A stretch of DNA of 64,000 nucleotides, taken from Terfezia claveryi. Its lineage: Eukaryota; Ascomycota; Pezizomycetes; Pezizales; Pezizaceae. Where the stretch lies: contig WHUX01000252.1 of the NCBI GenBank assembly GCA_015179025.1, forward strand, positions 1 through 64,000, given 5' to 3'. A model generated the notes under the pieces. That model saw nothing but the letters and a program-made list of their open reading frames with translations. It searched no databases and had not been told where the DNA came from. Made by a program: the position numbers and the translations under genes. Each line of letters opens with the position of its first letter. The stretch's first letter is position 1. This document shows positions 54,402 to 64,000 of this stretch, in pieces.

Positions 54402-57400
54402 TGTGGCTTTCATACCTATACCTTAGTCAAGCTAGTGTGTGATGAAGTAGTCCTTGTCATCCTCCCATCCGTCGCTAATGTGTTTCTCTTCAATGAGCTT
54501 GTTGAGTATTGGTTCGATCCTTATGTTGAAGTCATTGATGGTGGGTTTCTTCTCCTTGTATGTAGAAGCATCATGTCCTGAGAACTTACAGAAATCACAA
54601 TGCTGTCTGGAGGTCTTAGTGTCCTGAATAAAAGAGGGTGAATCTTCGTCAATAGCTACTCGCTTTTTAGAACAAGTAGTGACAGCGGTGGTGTTGATTG
54701 GAATTTCGTTACTGCTGCTAGCAGTTGCAGCTGGTTGTTGAGGTGCATTCTATGGTTGTTAAGGAGCAACAGGAGTATTCATGATCTCTTATTCCATTTG
54801 TCGGATGCTCATTTGTTCTGTAGGGTTACTGAACTGAATTCTAGGTTGGAGAGTATAGTATATAGGTTTGTTGGTGATCCATCTTTTTGCCCATTCTCTG
54901 ATTTCTTAGATAGCCTCTTCGCAGCTGAGAGCTTGTAGAGGTAGATGAGCTGGCATTTGTTGTACTAGTGCTAGTTCCTTTTGAGGCTCATTTGCGGATA
55001 CAAGATGTATAATACGAGTCGTAAGGAATTCCTTCTCCTTCTTAAGAACTGAGGCTAACAGGTCATAGTTCAAACTGCTATGTATATGGTGATTGCAAAT
55101 TGCACATGTTTCGATGGTAAACATGCAGTTGTTTATAGCGTGGGAGCTGCCATGACCTGGACAGTAAAAATCTCAGCAAAAGGACCAGTGCATCCTTTTG
55201 TGTTGTTGCCAATTACTATGAGCTAGGTCGATAGCAATTTCCTTCGCTTTTTCAGGAGCAAGAGATTTTTGTTGAATGTTTTCAGAAGATGGAGGCCTAT
55301 ATTTTAGTCCAAGAACTATTAAAGGTTTGTTCTTGTTTATATTGGGTATACAATCATACCCGCTGAAAACTTCTTCTGGTATGGTGGATAGAGTCTCATC
55401 ATCCGAGGACTCTTCTTCCTTCATCATGTCATATTTATTTTCTACATCTGGGATGCTCTCGAAGTATAGACAGAAGATATAGTGTCCAAGTACTTCGGCT
55501 CTTACACGACATTTGTTGAAGTCATAGTCGACATGCTTGAAATTGATAGCTCCGTAAGAAACCATATTGTTCTGAGAAGGGGTTTCTGGTAAGTGGAAAG
55601 TTCTTAAAGTGTTGGTAGAGATATTGTGGTTGTAGGTACGGTTAGGAGGATCGATACTATTGGAGATATAATCGTCCTCAGTAGTGGAAGTGTCCAAGTA
55701 TTTATGCTTTCTTGATAGAGTATCTACTATTAAATTTCCCTTTCCTGCAGTGTGCAGTATATCTGTATCAAATTCTATTATTAAAAATTTCATGCATAAT
55801 GCGAACTATGGTAGCAGGTGCATTACGATCCCTTTGTTGCATAACTCTACTCCTGAAATATCCCATGTGACATAAAAAAGTAGAATGTTGCTCAGATTCT
55901 TTATTAATTCTAATATTAAAAAATCCATCGGCTAAATCGAGCTTAGTCCAAATAGGATTCTCTGCTAGTAGTTTAATTGCTTTATTAATATCTGGCAACG
56001 GGGTGTGGTCTGGTTTGACAGCTAAATTGCGGTCTTGACAGTCATTGACATGTTTGGCTTCTTCCGGTTTATCCCATTTAGGAATAGTGAACATAACTAC
56101 AGCGTTTGTGTTATTTTCTACTCTATATATATGACCTGATGCTTCTTTTTCGACTAATTTATCATGGATTTGTTGTCTAAATCGATGTCCTGAGGGTTGC
56201 TATTTTGGTATCCAAGTAGCTTCTGCTTTTGGTTTAATAGAATAATTAATCTTTCTTAGTAGTAGTAATTCCCATGAAATTGTCTTGGGAAATAATAAGG
56301 GAAACTCCGTTACAAGGTTGAATTGTTTCTGTACTGTAGAAACAGCTGTTACAAGTTCTCTTTCTGGATCGGTTTCTTCTGTATCACTAATATTTTCCTA
56401 ATTATTTGTTTCACTATAATCTGTAACTGATTCCCAGTTGACCTATTTATACGCTGATCTTATACTATTCACCATAGTTCTAGATCCCTTCTATATACTT
56501 AGCTGGAATCATGGAATATTTTTCGGTTGGATCGTAACTGGTTTCTGATAGGCAGAAATTATTGCTTGCACTTTGCTGAGAGCAAATTCTCCTAGTATCA
56601 TATCCTATCCAGTCAAATGAGCTATATAGAATATTCATTCTTCTACATAACCTATCCAATTAAGTTTGATAGTACAAGCTTTGTTTATCATTCCTTTTGA
56701 GCTTTTAATTGCAGTGCTTAATAATTTCTTCTCGATACTTCTAGTCAGTATTTTGTATAGGTGTACAAATTGAGAATTAATTAAGTCTCCTCCTTTCGTT
56801 TAGAGATCAATTAAAGCTAGTGCAGGGTGTTCGTTAGCTTTAATGAATACCTTACTAAAATCTGGTACCTGTCTTGACAAGGGTTGTTCCTTGATTTTAT
56901 CCTTGTTGTTTTTATCCTTAGTGGCTATTGGTATAGCTAAATCTTGTGCGGCTGTATGCATGGGTACCTTATTTTGTCGTTTCCTACAGTCCATGTAGGA
57001 GTGTCCAGGGTTCCAACACCATAGACATTTCTTGTCTCTAATTAATTGCATCTTCATCTTCTGATCCAATTTTTTTGTGATGGTGTCCCAATCTGAGTCC
57101 TTATGTTTTTCTGTATTGGGTTTGGTGTTGGGATTGCTGCTAGGATTAAATCCTGTTTTTTGTCATTGATTCTGGTCCCTGCATAGACTATGACTCTGAT
57201 TTTCATTTTGAGGGTGTTGTCATTGGGATGTATTTATTATAGGTGGTGGGGCAATATCTTCCTTGGAAGCTTTATATGACTCCACTTGATGTACGAGCTG
57301 ATCATATGACCATTCTTCTTTGATTAAAGGAATTAATGTGGCTGACATACATGGTGGCAGGTGATTAAGAAACTTTCTTCTTTTTACTTCCTGTGATATT

Positions 57401-58750
57401 GATTGTTTGCCATCCTTATCAATCAATTTGATTTGTATTTCAGTAAGCCAGTTGGCGAACTGTTTAATTCCCATATGACGTCCGTCCTTGTATGGTGTGG
57501 CTGTCTCCTATCATTTCCACAAAATGTTCTTACTAGTAGAGGGTATTAGAAAATCCCTTAGTGCTAGTATGAATCTAAAGAATGTTGCATTCTTTCCTTT
57601 TTCTCTTAGGAATTGATTATTAGTAGTGAGCGCGCTTCCTTCCATTCTGAATCCAACAATTTCTATAGTTGAAGTGCCTTCCAAATCTATTCCTTTAATA
57701 ACAAACCAACGTTGCATTGCTGTGGCCCAAGAGTCAAAATATTGGGAGTCTTACAATTTTTTGTCTTCTCCTCTTATTTTTGCTGTTAGATTAATCTTTA
57801 TTCCTTTTAAAGCATTTGTTGCTTTATGGTTACCCGTTGTAACCATTCCTGTTGTAGATTCTCATTGCTGATGTTCAACTGATTTTCCTCGTTTGAGTTT
57901 TCTTTTAAGAGTTTGACTTGCAACTAAAGATGTCTTATCAGAGTCCGAGCTATTATCTCCGCTATCATCGGGGTCTCGTCCTCCTCCTTACATTTTCTGC
58001 TTCTATTGGTCTAGTCCTGTACCTAGATCATTATCGTCTTCTGGTAATTCTATATCTTCTGGTAGTTGGTCTTTATCGTCTAGTTCATTGGCTGACCTAG
58101 TCCTCCTTTCTGGTGTCTCAGGTGCTCGACCTTTGCCTTTCGATTGATCTTTTGGTGTTTTCAGGAACGCTTTTAGAAGTTCTTTGCTAGGATTGAAAAA
58201 ATCCTCCGTAGTATGTGCTGATTTTTCTAGATGAGTGCTCCTCATTATGAATGCCATTATTTCTTCCCAGTTATTTATTACCTAATTCGGTTTCCTTAAA
58301 AGTGGAACAACAGGTTTTTTTAATTCCTTACTTAAAAATGCATTCATTTCTAAGTCCTCTTCTTTGAATGGGTAAGGTGTTAGCCATAAATAGTATTTTA
58401 CTACGGCTTCCTTTAAGAGTCGAGTATCATCAGGATGATACTGTTAGGTATGTCCTATTGAGCAAGTATATTTCAAAATCTCCTCAATTGTTGAAAAATG
58501 TCTGTTCCAAAATTCTTCTGGTACAAGAGGCAAAGCTATACTAAAATATAGTTTAGTTTCTGCTCCACCTGGTTCTCCTATTTCTATATCCATAGGCAGA
58601 TTTATTTCCTCTTCTATATTAGGAACTACAAATCTGGTCTTTCTGGGAGTTTCTTCTATTAATTTCTTAATATCATTGGGTAACATAGTTAACTGTCTCG
58701 ACCTCTTAGTCTTCTTACTAAGTTTAGACGCCATTATGTCTGATTTCATT
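54402..58750 (-). pseudogene. Gypsy (-) gag, protease, RT portion with deletion
   Basis: On the - strand: Gag starts near 58749 (MKSDIMASKLSKKTKRSRQ) and continues in pieces to 57220. An intact zinc knuckle CLWCWNPGHSYMDC lies at about 57030-56990, then protease-side HPALALIDL. RT begins MFTIPKWDKPEEAKHV and TKLDLADGFFNIRI (56094-55770). At IMHEIFNN the sequence jumps directly to RIIEFDTDILHTAGKGN, so the RT catalytic YIDD region and RNase H, present in the + copy, are absent. 55793-55173 encodes the long linker, ending DLAHSNWQQHKRMHW. 54906-54402 leads into the break point. It therefore cannot make its own reverse transcriptase. Confidence 0.88.
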
Positions 58751-59565
58751 GTCTGTCTGCAACCAAATGCAGCTGGTTATATGATACGATCATCAAGTTA
58801 CTTTTCTTCTTTGGCACTTTAATATACTGATGGTATAGTAGCTGATGATCTTTATGATCTCCATTCGACTAATGGTTCTATTGGCTTGGTAGCTCACATA
58901 GCTGGTGAGGCTGGATGTCAGGATCCTGATGTTTCTTATGGTCCTGGTTTTTTTTCATCTATGGGTCTAGAATCTAGTTCTAGTTCTTCTGGCAAGAGTG
59001 TCACGTTTTCTGATTGATGTATTGAGGTAGACATTGGGGGTGCAGAGGTATTGGTAGAGATATCTGGGCCAAAGAAAGGTTCTGATGGAGGTAATTCTTT
59101 TCTGGAGGAAATGGCTGTAGAGGAGGTAGCGAGATTTGAGCCTTGAGATTGTGATGCTTAGTTGTTTAGACCAATTATTCCTGGGACCTGGGAGGCCGGT
59201 TTTTCAATGTTGTACTGGATTTACAGGTACAGATGTAATGGCGGTTGCTAAGAGTGCAAGATGAGTTGTCGATCTTATTGGGAAAAGTGTTATGAACAAG
59301 AGTGGGATTGTTTAATATGGGATACCACTGCTCGTTAGAGCTCTACTTAGCTTACTTCTAAGTCTTTTATTGATGTACTGCAGTTGAGAGTCTGATGTCT
59401 CATTGTTGGATTTTTTTGTTGGCTAGCTAGTTGAATAATAATATCAATTTTATATGTGCACTTGTGTGTCGAATTGTATACACTTGCGTGAGTGTAATAA
59501 AAGTATCCAAAGGTTGATTAGGCCTTGGATTTAAAGTAAAGATTAGGTAAGTAAGTTAAAAAAAA

Positions 59566-60243
59566 TATAATGAATAGTACTAGATAGAATTCATTCGGTA
59601 CTGTTTATACAATCTATATCTGTAGGCATGGACGTTTGTGTATTTCGGTTCTGCTGAGGTAAGACCTCAGAAGGGTAGGGAGATTACTATGTTAGACGTT
59701 CCCGAAGGGAACAGTAATTAACTAGTGTAATCTATCTTATATGATTTGTGCTATCTAACCTATATGATCTTGATCTGATCCGAATATAGGCTTGCTTGCT
59801 CTGTGTGCTTACTTGTTGCTTCTTGTCTTTCTATGGATTCCAGAGGGAATCCAGCAGCCTATTTATACTCCTTGGAGATCTGATGACTAAGGAAATAAAT
59901 ACAATAAAGGGTAGTATACCAGAAGGTGGTGCACTATATAAAAGGGGTTATGTGGCCATAGTAATGAGTCACACGCCTTAAATAATGGTCATATGGCCAT
60001 AGTAATGAGTCATACGCCTTAAACAGAGGTCACGCGGCCATAATAAGGGTGTCTTCATATGGTAAGTGCCATGGAACTTTCTATGGCAAATTCCGTGTAC
60101 TATGGATGCTTATAAAGCAATAGGAGGTGGTAGAAGGCTAGTCCTTCAACCGAGAGGCTTAGTTATATAACATAGTAGTAATATAGGAAATACAAAAGTA
60201 TATAATCAATTATATAAGCAATGAAACAATGTTCTCCATTACA
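59566..60243 (-). repeat. Gypsy (-) 5' LTR
   Basis: 678 bp. It begins TATAATG on the + strand where the partner has TGTAATG, a G-to-A change in the conserved terminal dinucleotide. It ends ATTACA, followed at once by the duplication GCAAG. Confidence 0.93.
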
Positions 60244-60360
60244 GCAAGCATCTCAAAACATACAACATTTTGTATGCTGTCTGTCTTGCTAATATTTCAT
60301 ATATTATCACATGCTTTCATATGTTATCACATGCTTTCATACATATAAGTCAAAGTTAAG
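60244..60360 (+). pseudogene. Copia tail after Gypsy (-) insertion
   Basis: Starts with the second GCAAG and should continue the Copia fragment that ends at 41872. It contains two and a half copies of a 20-bp unit CATATGTTATCACATGCTTT (about 60296-60340). Copia coding identity is not clear here, so this is assigned by position. Confidence 0.5.
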
Positions 60361-62170
60361 ACTTAACCTATTTTGTACTAGATAGTATTTGGAAGTACTA
60401 TCTAGAAGTTTCTATTATGTTGATTTCAAATCATATAAGGGTCAGATAATAGTGCACTACCTCAGCACTACCCTAGCACTGCCTTGGTAGGAATACATAT
60501 AGTCCCTTGAATTTCCCTTCATTTGGACAGATAGTTAGAACTTAGAACATAGTTAGAGTACAATCAATATAGAAGTTCCAATAGTTTTATTTCTAAGTGC
60601 CCTTGGCACTCCTATACTACTTTACCTATTACAGTAATCTTATGCTACTAGTAATAACTTTAATAGTGAGGTTAAACAATACACTATTAGTAATCTACTT
60701 TGTAGTATATATTACTAGCCTAAGATTATCTGATTAGATTGGATCCTCATCTAATTTAATCCGATTGTCCAATCCCCCTATATAACCTTTATATTTTTTT
60801 AACCTAAGAACTTGATTCTTACCTAACTAGAAAGGCCTAATCAACCTTACCTAATCAACAAAAGTTTCTTCCAGTAAGAGAAGAAACTAGAGCTAGTATA
60901 AGCCTACAGCATAAAGTACAGTAGTATCAAAGTCTAACAGTTAGCAGTAAGACTATCCTCCAAATAGCAACAGTAAGACTATTCAATAAATAGCAACAAA
61001 AAAACTATCTAACAGATAGCAATAAGTGTAAAACAACAATAATAATTGTATTTAACTGGCAAATACATAGAGAAAAGGAAAACTACCTAAACTAGTAGCT
61101 CTGAGACCTAGAAACTTCCTCAAAAGTCCAATAAGGGTAAGGATTATAGGAACTAGTCCTATTAACATCCAAACTCCAGAGAGTGTCCCAGCCCTACTCT
61201 TTACCTAGCCTAAAGAAAAATTAGAAATTCTCCCAATAAGTAGAACAAGGAAAGGTTCTGTATCTTTCCCTTCAAAAGGAACTTAAATACCTAGCAGTCT
61301 AACCTCTATCTTTCTACTTAACCTTCTTCCTAGCATTAATAGGAAACCCTGCTCCCATAACAGTTTTATTAATAAAAGTAACTCTTTTCCCTCTCACTCT
61401 TACCATAGTCAACCTTGGTATTAGAAATAACAGAGAGAGGAGATGAAGAAAGTTGATAAAAAGTAGATCCTTCCTCATTAGGATCCACTTTAAAGAAAGC
61501 AAGAATAGAAGAAACAGAGTCTAAAGAATCAGTAGTATAATATCTGATAGACATAGAAACTCTTGAGTAAAAGAAAACTAGTGGAGTTATAGAGGGAAGA
61601 GCTAAGAGAAACAGGAGAAAGGCAATAATAAGTAAGGAGCTAGAAGCACTCAAGGCCAAGTTAGTTAATACTCCTAAGAAGAAAATCCCAGTTAGAAAAG
61701 TTATTCTAGAAAAGGATATAGAAGTAAGGGAAATAGTTCTTAGACCAAATTCAGTTATGCTTAAAGTAAAAATTACAATACCTCCTACAACAAAGGCCTT
61801 TTAGGATAAAAATAAAGCTTTATGGTACCAAAGGCTATTACAGGTATTTGTATACCTAATAATAAACAATATGTTGTCAAAAAGGAAAAAAGAATTATTG
61901 GTTGAAGTAGCTAAAAAGTTCATGATTTTCCAATAAAAAGATTAATTTGATAAGTTATATCAAATAAATCTACAACTCTCATCTACCTCAAAAGCAATAT
62001 GGCCTTACCCTACATATAACCTCTATAAAGGGGTTCTATGACTAGTATTAAACTGGCTTTCCTAATATAGTATATACTTATAGGCAAACTATATAACCTG
62101 GAAACCCCAGAAATCATACCTCCAATAATAGAACCTATAGAATCTTATAAAAAGATAGGCAGAAAGTTGT
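60361..62170. other. Leader or LTR region of a downstream Gypsy element
   Basis: AT-rich with mild RIP signs and no clear gene. By position it should include the 5' LTR and leader of the Gypsy-like gag that follows, but with only one LTR in the window its ends cannot be set. A degraded frame (TKSVIEGRAKRNRRKAIISK-like, about 61580-61660) may be the gag start. Confidence 0.4.
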
Positions 62171-64000
62171 TTAGTATAGCAAGAAGCAAAAGTAAAGGGA
62201 AGAGTGTTTAATATAAGGAAGAAGATGATAATGATTATAAAACAGATATAGAGGAAATATCTGGAAAAGATATGCCACCACTACCTGAGAAGAAGAAAAA
62301 ACTAGAACATACCAAAAAGGGCAAAAGTCCAAAAAAGGAATCTGGTAGAGGATTTTTAGGAGGTATAGCTGGAGGTAGAGGAGATGATCCAAGATTTAGA
62401 TCTGAAGGTGACCAGTTAGATAATGGTTCTGATAATAACAGAAAGAAAAAGTCTAGTAAGGAACCTAGCCCTTACCACTTAGAATGGTCTAAGAAGACTA
62501 GTCAAAATATACCCTCATAATAAATTAGCAAATCTCTTGTAAAAAAGGCAAACAAACTTACAAAAATTCCTAATCCTCCACAAATTAATTGAGTATTAGA
62601 GAAATGGAGAGATCAAACTACTTTTGACAACTATATGCAATAGTTATAGAAGTGGGTAGAGTACTAAGGGATAGATATAGTAAGTTAGGAAAGCTTGGAT
62701 AGAGTAAGCTTTATATTTGATAGTAGTGCTCAGATTTGATATAATCAGTATTACTCTGAGAAAACTAATATTGAAGATAGGAATTTCCATAAATTTATAT
62801 TAAAACTGAGAGGGAAACTTATCTCTACAGTTGTACTTGAAGTCATATGGAAAAAGTATCTAGTACACTACCAAAGGCTAGAAATTACTATCATATAGTA
62901 TATACAAAACCTGCAGGAATTCAAAATTAAGTGTAAGGATCTAAATGGACAGGACATAATAAGTAATTATGCACTCAAAATAAAACTAGTAGATGGACTA
63001 GTACCTTTGCTTAGGGCTAAGGTTAAAAGGCTAATTTCATATGAGTCAACTTTTGAAGAAATACTCAATAAAATAGCTATCTAGGAAGATGTTCTCAAAC
63101 AGGAAACTAAATCCTTGCAATACCATCAGAAGAAATCTGACAAGCAATAAGGTTCTAGCAAGCCTATAGAATAGACTAAATCTGAATTCAAGTTGCCAGA
63201 TAAGGTGGCCAAGAGTACAGCCAAAGTGGCTGGCAAGAAAGGAAGGTTAGGAGGACTCTTTGGAAATTTTTCTAATGCTAGGAAAGATAAGACCAAGTAT
63301 ATACCTGATAGTAAATAAGAAAGGAGAAGAGAAGAAGCTGCAAGAATAGAGATCTACTACCATTATAGTCAAAAGGGACATGTTTCAAGAGATTGCCCAA
63401 ATAGGAAGGTATTTTCAGCTTATCAATCTATGGGGTCTAGGCCAGGATTCAGAATATTCCCTACTAGATAGCAATATAGGCCTAGACCATCATGGCCACC
63501 AAATAAGGTGAAAACTGCTTATCAAGAGATTGATATCAAATAGCAGGAGTCAGCTGTACTATAGATCATGAGGAACCCTAATAACTTAAAAAAGTTTTTA
63601 GTGCTAAAAAGTTATAGAATCTCCAATACAGCTGAAATTAAAATTAATGGATATATTGCTTATGTACTATTTGATCCATGCATATTAGGAGGAGATTTAA
63701 TATCAGCAAATTATTGTTAGCTATTTAATATACTATTAAAAGAGATCAGCAAAAAACCTTTGGAAACTGTAATCAAAGGCAGTAGATCTCAAATGTCAAA
63801 TACAGTAATAGTTATAGTGGACCTACAAGGGTATTAAGAGACTAGAACATTTTATGTAGCTAATCTAAAAGATTGGGACATTATATTTGGTGAACCTGCA
63901 CTAAGGAATTATAAAGCAATTATAAATATTAAAGATAATGCAATCACTATACAACCTATAGGCAGGACTAGGATTGATATTAAGATGCTCCAAACTAAGG
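62171..64000 (+). pseudogene. Gypsy-type gag and protease, RIP-mutated, truncated by window
   Basis: The + strand frame reads MPPLPEKKKKLEHTKKGKSP, a basic/Gly-rich part (GFLGGIAGGRGDDPRF), then a capsid-like region (SLDRVSFIFDSSAQI, FHKFILKLRGKLIS, QEFKIKCKDLNGQDIISNY). At about 63350-63395 a zinc knuckle reads YYHYSQKGHVSRDC: both first cysteines of the CCHC are Tyr, as expected from TGT/TGC to TAT/TAC. A protease-like part (YVLFDPCILGGDLIS, FYVANLKDWDIIFGEPAL) follows to the window end. TAG/TAA stops are frequent. It is a different family from the two copies upstream. Confidence 0.8.

Larger units (their letters stand above)
41873..60243 (-). mobile_element. Gypsy LTR retrotransposon, inverted copy, interrupted
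   Basis: LTRs at 41873-42541 and 59566-60243 are inverted relative to the + strand copy. The flanks carry a perfect 5-bp duplication GCAAG (41868-41872 and 60244-60248), which proves these two LTRs belong to one insertion. The interior is split by a 10.16-kb DNA transposon (44246-54401) and carries an internal deletion of about 750 bp relative to the + copy. Removing the transposon leaves about 8.2 kb. It has fewer RIP changes than the + copy. Confidence 0.95.

Overview
The window looks like a transposon-packed, heterochromatin-like stretch of a filamentous ascomycete (Pezizomycotina) chromosome. Long parts are extremely AT-rich, saturated in TpA and poor in CpA/TpG. Related copies differ mainly by C-to-T and G-to-A changes that create TAG/TAA stops, which is the mark of repeat-induced point mutation (RIP). 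Other signs of a fungal nuclear genome are short introns (GTAAGT donors, CTAA-type branch points) and the element families present: fungal Gypsy and Copia retrotransposons, hAT, pogo and Plavaka/CMC DNA transposons. No rRNA, tRNA, CRISPR or bacterial-type operon was seen. The genus cannot be told from this sequence.

Layout. 1-5390: RIP-destroyed repeats with one readable Gypsy remnant. 5391-8360: a normal-composition island with a trypsin-like serine protease gene carrying an in-frame 24-bp tandem repeat, then a pogo transposase fragment. About 8373-26200: a candidate giant hAT-type composite element. It holds a hAT transposase pseudogene, a 274-bp direct repeat near both ends, clusters of a TGTCACGGAT motif (including inside hAT introns), a spliced hypothetical gene, and a group of genes on the + strand that includes a divergent histone H3-like gene and an HMG-box-like segment. 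A complete Gypsy element (14843-21181, 5-bp target duplication CTTCT) is nested in it.

26240-64000 is a set of nested transposons. A RIP-mutated Copia element (with an internal 2.36-kb tandem duplication) was split by a + strand Gypsy (32846-41696). The Copia remainder was then split by a second, inverted copy of the same Gypsy family (41873-60243, target duplication GCAAG). That copy was itself split by a 10.16-kb Plavaka-type DNA transposon (44246-54401, TIR CATCAGGAA) carrying a decayed transposase on the - strand and extra genes, one DUF6532-like, on the + strand. After 60249 the Copia tail gives way to the 5' part of a further RIP-mutated Gypsy element that runs off the window.

Almost every transposon gene is broken. 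The only genes that look intact after simple splicing are the serine protease (5720-7645) and a 284-residue hypothetical protein (12430-13372). The most unusual content is the H3-like gene with its chromatin-like neighbours, the intron-invading TGTCACGGAT motif, and the cargo-bearing Plavaka element.
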